Assembly (NCBI GenBank): GCA_963650165.1
Contig: CAVJKX010000001.1
Coordinates: forward strand, 157,078-221,077
Source: F23-B02 sp963650165
Lineage (GTDB): Bacteria; Bacillota; Clostridia; Oscillospirales; Oscillospiraceae
Reading direction: 5' to 3'
Length of the DNA: 64,000 bases
This document shows positions 44,890 through 56,081 of this stretch, piece after piece. Position 1 is the stretch's first letter, and every line of letters begins with the position of its first letter. The translations under genes and the position numbers were made by a program. The notes below the pieces were generated by a model that searched no databases, was not told the origin of the DNA, and saw nothing but the letters and a program-made list of their open reading frames with translations.

Positions 44890-46552
44890 GGCTCAGCGAC
44901 TCCTTTAGTCTCGTCAGGGCTATCTTCGTCTCGGCCGTGGTCTCGCCGAGGAGCGAGGCTATCTCCTGAACTATGCGCATCTGATTTTCAATGACCTTGT
45001 TGGTTATCTCCGCCGTCTGCTGGCTCAGCGCCTTGCGGCGGCGCGCCTCCTCCTCTTCCTCGGTGACATCGGATATGATGTCGATAAGTATTTTAGAGGA
45101 GCGGTCGTAAACTATGGTCTGCTCGAAGTATTTCTCATAGTCGGAGAAATATCCGCGCAGCTTTTTCACTGTCTTGCCCGTTTCGAGGCAGGTGAAGAAC
45201 GGTCCCGTGTCGAGCACTCTCACGACACTGTCGCCCAGAACGTCGGACTCGTGGCTTATGTTGAGCATCTGCAGCGCCGTGCGGTTGAGCTGCTGGACCT
45301 CCAGATCCTCGTTTACGACGACGACGCCGCTGGGCATGTTGTTGAGTATCTTATTGCTGAAGCGCTCAGCCTTATCCATGATAAAGGGCAGGCACATGCT
45401 GTAGTCGGCCTTGCCGCAGTAGATGGCTATCGCCTTTTCGCGGCAGGAATTATATCCGCAGGAGCCGCAGTTTAATTCATCGCCCTTTGAGTTCTTGCCG
45501 AGCTTTGAAAGAATGGCACGTATCTCCGCCTCGTTCGGCGTTTCCTTGCGCACGGGCGTTCCGATATACTGCGCGGCAAGCTTTTCCGGCTCAGGCTGCG
45601 GAACGTCGAAATCCTCCTTGCCGACATTGCTCCACACCGAGTAGATATGCCGTATCGGAGAGTTTATATACTTTTCCATGATCGGCCCGTCGATGCAGCT
45701 GCCGTCGCACATGGCAAGCTCTATAAAGCACTTGTGTATATTGCCGTTTTTCAGATCGTTGAGCGCGTTCATGCAGTTTTTCGGGCCGTTCGTCGCAATG
45801 CACTGATAGCCCGTGTCGGGTATATCCATGCTTTTTATTATGCCGCCCGTCACAGGGAAGCTGCGGGCACGGCCGCGGAAGCTTTCGCCGAATTCCTTTT
45901 CGATCTCGATGCCGGCGGAAAGACGCATCTGGTCAAACTCCTCAAAGGTGAGCACGGCGTCTACGCAGGTCCCCTCGTACTCCTGCTTTTTGGCAACGCA
46001 GGGGCCGATGAACACGACCTTCGCGTCCGGCCTGCGGCGCTTTATGTCCATTGCGTGGGCAATCATGGGCGACACGACCGGCGCAAGATACTGCCTCAGC
46101 TCCGGAAAGTGCTTTTCAACAAGCAGGTTCAGCGAAGCGCAGGCGGAGGTGATGATAACGTCCTGCTTTGCCTCCCTGAGCATGCGCTCATACTCGCGCT
46201 TTACTATCGTTGCGCCTATGGCCGTCTCCTCTGCGTCGGTAAAGCCAAGCTCCATGAGCGCCTTGCGCATCGAGTTTGAGCCGCAGCCCTCCCAGCAGGC
46301 ATAAAACGACGGATCGAAGCTCGCAATAACGGGCGAAGCGCCGCCGAGCATAACGCTCACGCGCTCGCGGTCGTCGATTATCTCCTTTGCCTCCTGCGGG
46401 CAGACGACGAAGCACTGGCCGCACAGTATGCACTCGTCGCTTATGATGTGCGCCTGATGCCCCGTAAAGCGGATGGATTTGACCGGGCATTTTCTTATGC
46501 ATCTGTGGCAGTTCTTGCAGTTTGATTTTTTAAGGTTCAGCACACCGGGCAC
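44876..46552 (-). CDS. HydS-like [FeFe]-hydrogenase sensor with ferredoxin, H-cluster and PAS domains
   Basis: About 558 residues. Two [4Fe-4S] ferredoxin motifs come first (CKNCHRCIRKCP; CILCGQCFVVCP). The H-cluster domain retains the four ligand cysteines, in TSACASL, GPCVAKKQEY and CDGSC, but the proton-relay Cys of catalytic enzymes (TSCC) is Ala. A further CGSCGYNSC..C cluster motif, a PAS domain (about 400-510) and a C-terminal helix follow. This is the layout of group C sensory hydrogenases. GTG 46552 is chosen for its GGAGG at eight bases. The downstream phosphatase is the likely output; the signal may be H2 or redox state. No maturation genes are in view. Confidence 0.85.
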   Translation of the reverse strand: MPGVLNLKKSNCKNCHRCIRKCPVKSIRFTGHQAHIISDECILCGQCFVVCPQEAKEIIDDRERVSVMLGGASPVIASFDPSFYACWEGCGSNSMRKALMELGFTDAEETAIGATIVKREYERMLREAKQDVIITSACASLNLLVEKHFPELRQYLAPVVSPMIAHAMDIKRRRPDAKVVFIGPCVAKKQEYEGTCVDAVLTFEEFDQMRLSAGIEIEKEFGESFRGRARSFPVTGGIIKSMDIPDTGYQCIATNGPKNCMNALNDLKNGNIHKCFIELAMCDGSCIDGPIMEKYINSPIRHIYSVWSNVGKEDFDVPQPEPEKLAAQYIGTPVRKETPNEAEIRAILSKLGKNSKGDELNCGSCGYNSCREKAIAIYCGKADYSMCLPFIMDKAERFSNKILNNMPSGVVVVNEDLEVQQLNRTALQMLNISHESDVLGDSVVRVLDTGPFFTCLETGKTVKKLRGYFSDYEKYFEQTIVYDRSSKILIDIISDVTEEEEEARRRKALSQQTAEITNKVIENQMRIVQEIASLLGETTAETKIALTRLKESLSLEEE

Positions 46553-46623
46553 AGCAGCCACCTCCTGTTGATCTTCATCGTGTTTTTACAACTTATATGG
46601 AACAGTATAACATAAACATACCC

Positions 46624-46652
46624 TTGCGGCAAGGTATATTAAGGTGTATAAT
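46624..46652 (+). promoter_or_regulatory. Promoter of the RseC-like gene
   Basis: TTGCGG (46624-46629), 17 bases, TATAAT (46647-46652), just ahead of ATG 46671. Confidence 0.75.
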
Positions 46653-46670
46653 CCCTAAAGGTGATGTTTA

Positions 46671-47084
46671 ATGCTACAGGAAGCTATAATAACCAAAATC
46701 CGCGATGACGGCCTTGCGGAGGTCGTCGTTGAGCGTCTCGGCATATGCGGAGGCAATTGCAGCGAGTGCGGCGAGTGCCGCTACGAAAATCTTATGAAGT
46801 CGGTCGTGCAAAACCCCATCGGTGCGCACCGCGGTCAGCACGTTATGATAGAAACGCCTACCAAGGGCGTCGTCAAGGGCGCGCTTGCGATATATATCCT
46901 GCCGCTGGTGATGCTCTTTGCGGGCTATCTCATAGCCGACGCGCTCTCGCTCGGTGAAGGCGTCTGCATCGCCGCAGCCTTTGCGGCCGCAGTTCTCGGC
47001 GTCGTGATAGCCGCAGTCATAAGCCGTGCGCGTCACAGCGCAGACCCGACGCCTACAAGAATAGTGAGTGTTATAGAGGAATGA
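46671..47084 (+). CDS. RseC/MucC-family (SoxR-reducing system) membrane protein
   Basis: 137-residue inner-membrane protein. The N-terminal cytosolic part has the cysteine cluster GICGGNCSECGEC expected of the family. Two helices (about residues 70-88 and 95-115) follow, then a short polar tail. Family members influence electron flow and SoxR reduction, or sigma-E signalling in Proteobacteria; in Clostridia the role is not set. It diverges from the HydS/phosphatase pair, which also suggests a redox context. No rnf genes are adjacent. Confidence 0.85.
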   Translation: MLQEAIITKIRDDGLAEVVVERLGICGGNCSECGECRYENLMKSVVQNPIGAHRGQHVMIETPTKGVVKGALAIYILPLVMLFAGYLIADALSLGEGVCIAAAFAAAVLGVVIAAVISRARHSADPTPTRIVSVIEE

Positions 47085-47112
47085 AGAAAACCGCCCGGAG
47101 GCGGTTTTCTTT
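47085..47112 (+). terminator. Terminator of the RseC-like gene
   Basis: AGAAAACCGCC-CGGA-GGCGGTTTTCT, starting at the stop codon. Confidence 0.88.
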
Positions 47113-47131
47113 GCCATAAAAAGCTTTGCTT

Positions 47132-47159
47132 TTGCACGGTATATGTGATAAGATAATAT
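47132..47159 (+). promoter_or_regulatory. Promoter of prfC
   Basis: TTGCAC (47132-47137), 16 bases, TAATAT (47154-47159); the leader is about 25 bases and contains GGAG before ATG 47193. Confidence 0.65.
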
Positions 47160-47192
47160 TCTATGTGAAAAATTATTTGGAGAGAAGCATAT

Positions 47193-48785
47193 ATGGCTGA
47201 TATAAGAAAGGAAATCGAGCGGCGCAGGACGTTTGCGATAATCTCGCACCCCGACGCCGGCAAAACAACGCTTACGGAAAAGCTGCTGCTCTACGGCGGG
47301 GCGATACAGCTCGCAGGCTCGGTCAAGGGCAAGGCTACGGCGCGTCACGCCGTGTCCGACTGGATGGAGCTTGAAAAGCAGCGCGGAATATCCATAAGCT
47401 CGTCGGTAATGCAGTTTGAGTATAACGGCTACTGCATAAACATACTCGACACTCCCGGACACCAGGATTTTTCCGAGGATACCTACCGCACGCTCATGGC
47501 CGCCGACAGCGCCGTCATGGTCATTGACGCGGCGAAGGGCATCGAGCCGCAGACGCGCAAGCTCTTCAAGATCTGCGCAATGCGCAATATACCCATCTTC
47601 ACCTTTATAAACAAGCTTGACCGCGAGGCGCGAAGCCCCTATGATCTCATGGAGGAGCTTGAGCAGGAGTTCGGCATCGGCACCTATCCCATGAACTGGC
47701 CGATAGGCTGCGGCATCGACTTCAAGGGCGTGTACGACCGCGAAAAGCGCGAGATACTCGCATTCAGCGAGTTCCACCGCGGTCAGGACAAAATAAAGGC
47801 CATAGAATGCAGCCTTGACGACACGGAAACGCTCGACGGCCTCATCGGCGAAAAGCTGCGCCGGACGCTGTGCGACGACGTTGAGCTTCTTGACGGTGCG
47901 GGCTATGAGTTCGATATCGCCCAGGTGCGCGACGGCAAGCTCAGCCCCGTGTTCTTCGGCTCGGCGCTCAACAACTTCGGCATCGAGCCGTTTCTCGAGA
48001 GCTTCCTTGACATGACCATGCCTCCCCTGCCGCGCAAAGCCGGCGACGAGATCGTCGATCCCTTTAACGACAGGTTCTCGGCCTTCGTGTTCAAGATACA
48101 GGCAAACATGAACAAGGCTCACCGCGACAGGATCGCATTCATGCGCATATGCTCGGGCAAGTTTGAGCGCGACAGGGAATATTACCACGTTCAGGGCGGC
48201 AAGGCCATACGCCTTGCGCAGCCGCAGCAGCTTATGGCGCAGGAGCGCGCGATAATAAACGAGGCCTACGCGGGCGATATCATCGGCGTGTTCGACCCCG
48301 GCATATTCTCCATCGGCGATACGATATGCGACAAGGGCATGAAGGTGGAGTTTGAGGGCATACCGACCTTCGCTCCGGAGATCTTCGCCGGTGTCGAGCG
48401 TATCGACACGATGAAGCGCAAGCAGTTTGAAAAGGGCATCATGCAGATAGCGCAGGAGGGCGCGATACAGATCTTCCACGAGCCGTACACCGGTGTCGAG
48501 GAGATCATCGTCGGTGTCGTCGGCATACTGCAGCTCGAGGTGCTCGAATACAGGCTCAAAAACGAGTACGGCGTTGACGTGCGCCGCCGCAGCATGCCAT
48601 ACGAGGTCGTGCGCTGGATAGATAACGAGGGGCTCAACCCCAACGATCTCAATCTCACCAGCGATACCAAGTGGGTCCAGGATTTCCGCGGAAACAACCT
48701 GCTGCTGTTCACCTCCGAGTGGTGCGTCAACTGGGCGCTCACGAAAAATCCCGGTCTTGAGCTCCGGGAATTCAACAGAGAATAA
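47193..48785 (+). CDS. prfC: Peptide chain release factor 3
   Basis: Translational GTPase that recycles RF1/RF2 after termination. G1 reads ISHPDAGKTTLTEKLLL. The RF3 switch region includes KGKATARHAVSDWMELEKQRGISISSSVMQF. G3 is DTPGHQDFSEDTYR and G4 FINKLDREAR. At 530 residues, length is usual. It is a single-gene unit between its promoter and the terminator at 48792. Confidence 0.96.
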   Translation: MADIRKEIERRRTFAIISHPDAGKTTLTEKLLLYGGAIQLAGSVKGKATARHAVSDWMELEKQRGISISSSVMQFEYNGYCINILDTPGHQDFSEDTYRTLMAADSAVMVIDAAKGIEPQTRKLFKICAMRNIPIFTFINKLDREARSPYDLMEELEQEFGIGTYPMNWPIGCGIDFKGVYDREKREILAFSEFHRGQDKIKAIECSLDDTETLDGLIGEKLRRTLCDDVELLDGAGYEFDIAQVRDGKLSPVFFGSALNNFGIEPFLESFLDMTMPPLPRKAGDEIVDPFNDRFSAFVFKIQANMNKAHRDRIAFMRICSGKFERDREYYHVQGGKAIRLAQPQQLMAQERAIINEAYAGDIIGVFDPGIFSIGDTICDKGMKVEFEGIPTFAPEIFAGVERIDTMKRKQFEKGIMQIAQEGAIQIFHEPYTGVEEIIVGVVGILQLEVLEYRLKNEYGVDVRRRSMPYEVVRWIDNEGLNPNDLNLTSDTKWVQDFRGNNLLLFTSEWCVNWALTKNPGLELREFNRE

Positions 48786-48791
48786 GAAATT

Positions 48792-48820
48792 ACGCCCCGC
48801 GGCGATACCGCGGGGCGTTT
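48792..48820. terminator. Terminator between prfC and ribF
   Basis: ACGCCCCGCGG and CCGCGGGGCGT, a perfect 11-base stem, followed by TTTGCG. Serves prfC and possibly the convergent nusA operon. Confidence 0.75.
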
Positions 48821-48837
48821 GCGTTCATATTAAAATT

Positions 48838-49734
48838 TCATTTCATGCTTTCGAAATATTCGCGGGTCGTCTGCGCATCGTGCTTTATCTGGGCCGAGAG
48901 CTCGGCGATGTCTGCAAATCTGCGCTCCGGACGGAGGAACTTATAGAAATCTATGCGTGCCTCGTGACCGTAGAGATTGCCGCGGAAATCGAGCAGAAAG
49001 CTCTCGACGTTTACATTTCCGCTGCTGCTCACGGTCGGCCGGACGCCGACATTGGTTACCGACAGATACTCCTGCCCGTCGATATACGCCTTTGCCGCGT
49101 AAACTCCGTGGCGCGGGACGATAACGCCCTGCGGGAAGCCCATATTGATGGTCGGCGTGCCCATTTTAGTTCCGAGGTGGTAGCCGCTGCGGACATGATC
49201 CGTGAGCGTGTGCGGATGGCCGAGCAGTTCGTTTGCCCTTTCCATATCGCCGTTCCCGATAAGCTCGCGGATGAGTGTTGAGCTGACGATCTCTCCGTCG
49301 CGCCGCACGGCTGGTATGATATCGCAGCCCACACCGCGCTGTGCGCAGTATGCGCTGAGCTTTTCGGCAGTGCCGAGGCCCTTGTGTCCGAAGCAGAAAT
49401 CGTGCCCGACGACGATCCAGCGCAGATTCATTTCGTCGATGAGCTCGTCGATGAAGTCCTTCCAGTCCATGCACATGACGCGGCGGCTGAAGTGAACGAC
49501 GACGACATCGTCTATGCCGAAGCAGCGCTTTAATATATTCACCCTGTCCTCGGCGCTGTTTATAAGCGGCACGGTCTTATTGAAAACAAGATTATCCGGG
49601 TGAACGTCGAATGTGAGCACGGCGGGCTCCGCGCCCGTCTCCTGTGCACGCTGCTTTATCATGTTGATGAGCGCAGCATGGCCTATGTGTATGCCGTCGA
49701 AAAATCCGAGCGCCATTACCTTTTGTTTTGTCAT
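48838..49734 (-). CDS. ribF: Bifunctional riboflavin kinase/FAD synthetase
   Basis: Makes FMN and then FAD. The N-terminal adenylyltransferase domain begins VMALGFFDGIHIGHAALI. It shows WIVVGHDFCFGHKGLG and SSTLIRELI. The C-terminal kinase domain shows GHPHTLTDHVRSGYHLGTKMGTPTINMGFPQ and LRPERRF. At 298 residues, length is usual. It overlaps truB by four bases at the end of the nusA-infB operon, a common place for ribF in Firmicutes. Confidence 0.95.
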   Translation of the reverse strand: MTKQKVMALGFFDGIHIGHAALINMIKQRAQETGAEPAVLTFDVHPDNLVFNKTVPLINSAEDRVNILKRCFGIDDVVVVHFSRRVMCMDWKDFIDELIDEMNLRWIVVGHDFCFGHKGLGTAEKLSAYCAQRGVGCDIIPAVRRDGEIVSSTLIRELIGNGDMERANELLGHPHTLTDHVRSGYHLGTKMGTPTINMGFPQGVIVPRHGVYAAKAYIDGQEYLSVTNVGVRPTVSSSGNVNVESFLLDFRGNLYGHEARIDFYKFLRPERRFADIAELSAQIKHDAQTTREYFESMK

Positions 49735-50606
49735 TGGCTTACCTCAAAAAAGCTCTTGATAGTTTTAAGCTTTCCGCCCTCTGCCCTGCCGAGGAGCAGA
49801 AATTCGCCGGTGTCGGAATAGACCCGAAAGTCTCCGTTTTCGGCGCGGATATTTATAATATTGCCGCATTTAAGGCGTTTTGCGGCGTTTTGGCTGACTC
49901 TGAGCTCCGGCAAATGCGCAAACAGAGTATCCGCAGGCAGAATAATATCAGACAGTCTGTCCCCGCTTGCGGCGGCCTCGATATTCTCAAGGCTGTGCGC
50001 GTCATCGACGGAAAACGCCCCGGCACGCGTCCTGCGCAGTGAGCTCATGCACGCGCCGCAGCCGAGATACTCGCCTATATCATTGCACAGCGTGCGCACA
50101 TAGGTGCCCTTCGAGCAGCTTATATTCAGAAGATACTCCCCGCCGCCGGCGCTCTGAAGCTCTATCGACGATACATTTATTTTACGCGGGCTGCGCTCAA
50201 CGCTCCGGCCTTTGCGGGCAAGCTCATACAGCTTTTTGCCGCCTATCTTGACGGCGGAGTACATGGGCGGTATCTGCTCGATATCTCCGATGAAATGACC
50301 GACCGCCTCGCGCACGGCGCTTTCGTCAGGCAGCACATCGCTTTGGGCAAGAACATTGCCCGTTATATCCTGCGTATCGGTGCTAAGGCCGAGACGGAGC
50401 CCTGCGATATAATCCTTGCTGTCTGCCTCGGCAAACTCGACGGCACGGGTTGCCCTGCCGACGAATACGACGAGCAGTCCAGTAGCCAGCGGATCGAGCG
50501 TTCCCGAGTGGCCGATGCGCCGCTCATGCAGAACGCCGCGAAGCTTGGCGACAACGTCGTGGCTCGTCCAGTCCTGCGGCTTATCGACAAGGATAATTCC
50601 GTTCAT
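49731..50606 (-). CDS. truB: tRNA pseudouridine(55) synthase
   Basis: Forms pseudouridine 55 in tRNA. MNGIILVDKPQDWTSHDVV is the family start, and GHSGTLDPLATGLLVVFVGRATRAV contains the catalytic Asp (D38). The SKGTYVRTLCNDIGEYLGCGACMSSLRRTRAGAF region is also typical. It overlaps nrnA and ribF by four bases on each side, indicating tight translational coupling. Confidence 0.96.
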   Translation of the reverse strand: MNGIILVDKPQDWTSHDVVAKLRGVLHERRIGHSGTLDPLATGLLVVFVGRATRAVEFAEADSKDYIAGLRLGLSTDTQDITGNVLAQSDVLPDESAVREAVGHFIGDIEQIPPMYSAVKIGGKKLYELARKGRSVERSPRKINVSSIELQSAGGGEYLLNISCSKGTYVRTLCNDIGEYLGCGACMSSLRRTRAGAFSVDDAHSLENIEAAASGDRLSDIILPADTLFAHLPELRVSQNAAKRLKCGNIINIRAENGDFRVYSDTGEFLLLGRAEGGKLKTIKSFFEVSQ

Positions 50607-51535
50607 CCGAGCACCTCGCCTATCGCGGACACCATTTGTGCAATGGTTTCCTCCACAGTCGCCTCGACAGTGCAGCCGGAGGCCATCTTATGACCGCCGC
50701 CGCCGAAGCGTGCGCAGAGTGCGCTGCTGTCAAAGCATTCGTGCGATCTTACCGAGACCTTGCACTTATTATCGTCCAGCTCGCGTATGACAAGGCTCAC
50801 GATGCAGCCCTCGACTCTGCCGGGAATACCCGCTATATCGTCGCAGTCGTTTTCCGTTGCGGCGGCGTCCCGCATCATTTTCTGCGTCACCGCTGCTGCG
50901 ACGACCTTGCCGCCGAAGAAATACCTGAGTCCCGAGAGTATGCTGCCCTCGAGCGTCATTCGCGCACGGGATACCTGACGGAAGAGGTCGAAATTGAGCT
51001 TTTGCACCTCTGCGCCGAGGCTCAGGAGCTCGCTTGCCGCGGCAAAGGTCTCGCTCGTCACGTTCGAGTAGCGGAAGCAGCCGCAGTCGGTGGACACGGC
51101 CATATACAGAAGGCTTGCCTCCTGCGACGTAAGACCGCCGCAAAGCTCCTTTATAACCTCCAGCACGATCTCTCCGCAGGATGCCCTGCCGCCGTCGAGC
51201 AGAAGCTCATGAGCGTAATGCGAGTTTGACGGATGATGGTCAATGCAGGCATCGACCGGACCGTCATAGCCGCGGGGCAGCATGTGCGCCTCGGCGACGT
51301 CGACGGCGACGGTGCAGTCGTAGTCAAAGCCGTCAGATATATAGTCCTTTACATATTTAAGATACTTCGGCGTTATATCCGGGTTATTGTACAGCGCGGC
51401 CTTCCTGCCCGATCTGCGCAGTGCAGAGCACAGGGCGGCAGCGCCGCCGAGCGTATCGCCGTCGGGCCGTACATGAGTCAGGATCAGGATATTATCGTGC
51501 TCACGGAGCCAAGCGGCGCATTCTTTGATGTTCAT
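50603..51535 (-). CDS. nrnA: DHH-family nanoRNase/pAp phosphatase
   Basis: Cytosolic phosphoesterase that degrades very short RNAs and 3',5'-pAp. The DHH motifs are LILTHVRPDGDTLGGAAAL, VAVDVAE and DACIDHHPSNSHYA. The DHHA1 domain ends with RFGGGGHKMASGCTV. At 310 residues, length is normal. The ATG overlaps the rbfA stop (ATGA), and the gene keeps the usual order rbfA-nrnA-truB. Confidence 0.93.
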   Translation of the reverse strand: MNIKECAAWLREHDNILILTHVRPDGDTLGGAAALCSALRRSGRKAALYNNPDITPKYLKYVKDYISDGFDYDCTVAVDVAEAHMLPRGYDGPVDACIDHHPSNSHYAHELLLDGGRASCGEIVLEVIKELCGGLTSQEASLLYMAVSTDCGCFRYSNVTSETFAAASELLSLGAEVQKLNFDLFRQVSRARMTLEGSILSGLRYFFGGKVVAAAVTQKMMRDAAATENDCDDIAGIPGRVEGCIVSLVIRELDDNKCKVSVRSHECFDSSALCARFGGGGHKMASGCTVEATVEETIAQMVSAIGEVLG

Positions 51536-51894
51536 TCCTCGTCCTCGTCGTGCTTTATGTCAAGACTGCTTATAAGCTCGTTTATATGAGCGCCGTATTC
51601 TATGCTGTGATCGAGCTCAAACACGGGCTCCGGTGTATTGCGCAGCTTGAGCGAATTTCCGAGCTCACGCCGCAGCCAGCCGGATGCGGATTTGAGCCCC
51701 TTCTTGAATTCCTTTTCGTTTTCAAGACCCATGACCGAAAGCCATATCTTGCAGTAGCGCATATCGCCCGTCGTTTCGACGCGCGTTACGCTTATCATGC
51801 CCTGATTTACGCGCGGATCCTTGATCTCGCGCAGAAGTCTGCTCATGACAAGCTGAATATCGTCATTGGTCCTTGCCAGTTTGTTTGAAGGCAT
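51532..51894 (-). CDS. rbfA: 30S ribosome-binding factor A
   Basis: Small KH-fold maturation factor for 16S rRNA, 120 residues. DDIQLVMSRLLREIKDPRVNQGMISVTRVETTGDMRYCKIWLSV is diagnostic. GGAG is close to ATG. It lies 60 bases downstream of infB, across a GC-rich stem. Confidence 0.95.
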   Translation of the reverse strand: MPSNKLARTNDDIQLVMSRLLREIKDPRVNQGMISVTRVETTGDMRYCKIWLSVMGLENEKEFKKGLKSASGWLRRELGNSLKLRNTPEPVFELDHSIEYGAHINELISSLDIKHDEDEE

Positions 51895-51917
51895 TTTTCT
51901 CCTCCCGTATCTGTACG

Positions 51918-51942
51918 TCGGGCGGCCTTAACGACCGCCCGA
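51918..51942 (-). other. Stem-loop between infB and rbfA
   Basis: TCGGGCGG and CCGCCCGA, 8-base arms and a 9-base loop, without a T-tract. More likely an RNA-processing or stability element than a terminator. Confidence 0.5.
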
Positions 51943-51954
51943 AATGATTTATTA

Positions 51955-54293
<2,339 letters not shown>

Positions 54294-54297
<4 letters not shown>

Positions 54298-54725
54298 GCA
54301 TTGGTCCTCCTTTTACCTGTCCTCTTGTTTTTCTGCCCGGTACTGTCGTTTTTTCGCTCTTTGCTGATCCGGGCGCGTATTTGTATCGTTTCGGCCGCCT
54401 CACCGTATTCTCCGGGCGATATACCGCACAGCAGCTTCATAAACGCGTCGGCAAAGCCGATATCGCACACGGCCGCCATCGAGCAGCCGCTCTTTCCGAC
54501 GTGCTCCGATATCTCTTCCTTCGTAAACGGAACCGTTATCAGCGGCGCTTTGCTGCCGTACATATAGCCTGCGGCGCGCTTTCGCGCATTATCCGACGCG
54601 TCCGACGCAAGGATCACAAGCTTTGCCTCGTGTTCTCTGACTGCCGAGCCCGTGTCCTCCTCGCCGATGCGCAGCGCATTGGCTTTTCGCATAAGTCCGA
54701 GCAGATTCAAGGCCTTTTCTCTCAT
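54294..54725 (-). CDS. ylxQ: L7Ae/L30e-like ribosomal protein YlxQ
   Basis: RNA-binding protein of about 143 residues. MREKALNLLGLMRKANALRIGEEDT is the typical YlxQ start. KLVILASDASDNARKRAAGY and PLITVPFTKEEISEHVGKSGCSMAAVCDIGFADAFM follow, and the C-terminus is basic. The start at 54725 is supported by GGAGG; the longer frame reads through rnpM. It sits in the nusA-rnpM-ylxQ-infB order conserved across Firmicutes. Confidence 0.92.
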
Positions 54726-54988
54726 TGATCGGCCTCCATCTGCCGCTGCAGGGCCTCGTATATCTCCTCGGGTATCTTCATGGAGAAGGCCCGCTCGAGC
54801 GCCCTGGACTTCATCGCCTTTTTCAGGCACTCGCCGTTCGGGCACAGATACGCGCCCCTGCCGGGCATTTTTCCCTTGAAATCAAGGCTCACCGCCCCGT
54901 CCGGCGACTTCACCGCACGGATAAGCTCACGCTTGGGCTTCATCTCGCGGCAGCCTAAACACTGCCTCATGGGTATTTTCTTCTGCAC
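54722..54988 (-). CDS. rnpM: YlxR-family RNA-binding protein (RnpM)
   Basis: 88 residues. PMRQCLGCREMKPKRELIR and GRGAYLCPNGECLKKAMK are the YlxR signature; the Bacillus member binds RNase P RNA and modulates its activity. It overlaps ylxQ by four bases and follows nusA closely. Confidence 0.92.
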   Translation of the reverse strand: MQKKIPMRQCLGCREMKPKRELIRAVKSPDGAVSLDFKGKMPGRGAYLCPNGECLKKAMKSRALERAFSMKIPEEIYEALQRQMEADQ

Positions 54989-55007
54989 TGCGGCTGCCTC
55001 CTTTCGC

Positions 55008-56066
55008 TTATGCCTCCGATTCGGGCTTTATATCGATCTTAAATCCGGTCAGTCTTGCGGCCAGACGCGCGTTCTGACCCTCCTTGCCGATGGCGAGCGA
55101 AAGCTGACCGTCGGGAACTATGACGCGGCAGCTCTTGCCGTCCTCGAGCATGGTGACGCTGACGACCTCGCTGGGAGCAAGCGCCGCGGCGATATACTCC
55201 TCGGGGATCTCGCTGTATTTGATGATGTCTATCTTCTCGCCGCCAAGCTCATCGACGATGCTCGCAACGCGGCCGCCCTTGGGGCCGACGCAGGAGCCGA
55301 TGGGATCGACGTCGGGATCGGTGGACCAGACAGCCATCTTGGTACGGCTTCCGGCCTCGCGGGCAATGGACTTTATCTCGACCGTGCCGTCGAATATCTC
55401 GGGTACCTCGAGCTCGAACAGACGCTTTACGAGGCCGGGATGCGTGCGGCTTATGAGCACCTGCGGGCCCTTGGTCGAGTTTCTTACCTCGACGACGTAG
55501 ACCTTTATGCGGTCGCCCTCCTTGAGGGGCTCGGTCTTGATCCTCTCGTTGGGAGAGAGCATGGCCTCGGTATACTCGCTGTTGGAGCTTATGCGGATGG
55601 ACACGCTGCCCGTCCTCGGCTCGATGCGGGAGACGACGCCCGTGAGTATCTCGTGCTCCTTGGAGGTGAACTCCTCGTACACGATGCCGCGCTCGGCCTC
55701 GCGGATGCCCTGGATAATGACCTGCTTTGCCGACTGCGCCGCGATACGGCCGAATTTTTTCGTCTCGACGGGGATCTTTATCGTATCGCCGGGCTTTGCG
55801 CGCTTTGTTATCTTCTTTGCGGCCTCGATATCTATCTCCAGCGCGGGATCCTCGACCTGCTCGACCGCTACCTTGTTGACGTACATTTCGATGCGCTTTC
55901 TGTCCTCGTCAAGCAGGATATCGACATTATCCGCACACTCGGGATTATCGCGGCGGAACGCGGCAAGCATGGCCTGCTTTATCTTATCGTACATGTATTC
56001 TCTGGAGATACCCTTTTCTTTTTCAAGATCTTCGATTGCAGAAAAAAATTCAGCGTTCATTTTCAA
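55008..56066 (-). CDS. nusA: Transcription termination/antitermination factor NusA
   Basis: RNA polymerase-binding factor of 352 residues. The N-terminal RNAP-binding domain (1-125) is followed by the S1 domain (GVVSRIEPRTGSVSIRI) and two KH domains (VDPIGSCVGPKGGRVASIVDELGGEKIDII; LAIGKEGQNARLAARLTGFKIDI). It lacks the acidic C-terminal repeats of enterobacterial NusA, as is normal in Firmicutes. It lies directly downstream of rimP. The operon leader has a terminator hairpin that NusA may use for autoregulation. Confidence 0.96.
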   Translation of the reverse strand: MKMNAEFFSAIEDLEKEKGISREYMYDKIKQAMLAAFRRDNPECADNVDILLDEDRKRIEMYVNKVAVEQVEDPALEIDIEAAKKITKRAKPGDTIKIPVETKKFGRIAAQSAKQVIIQGIREAERGIVYEEFTSKEHEILTGVVSRIEPRTGSVSIRISSNSEYTEAMLSPNERIKTEPLKEGDRIKVYVVEVRNSTKGPQVLISRTHPGLVKRLFELEVPEIFDGTVEIKSIAREAGSRTKMAVWSTDPDVDPIGSCVGPKGGRVASIVDELGGEKIDIIKYSEIPEEYIAAALAPSEVVSVTMLEDGKSCRVIVPDGQLSLAIGKEGQNARLAARLTGFKIDIKPESEA

Positions 56067-56081
56067 TATACCTCTTCTTTA

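Noticed and set aside
46674..48479. 601-codon open frame on the minus strand
   Set aside because: Antisense to prfC and the RseC-like gene; composition is that of a shadow and both sense genes are well recognised.
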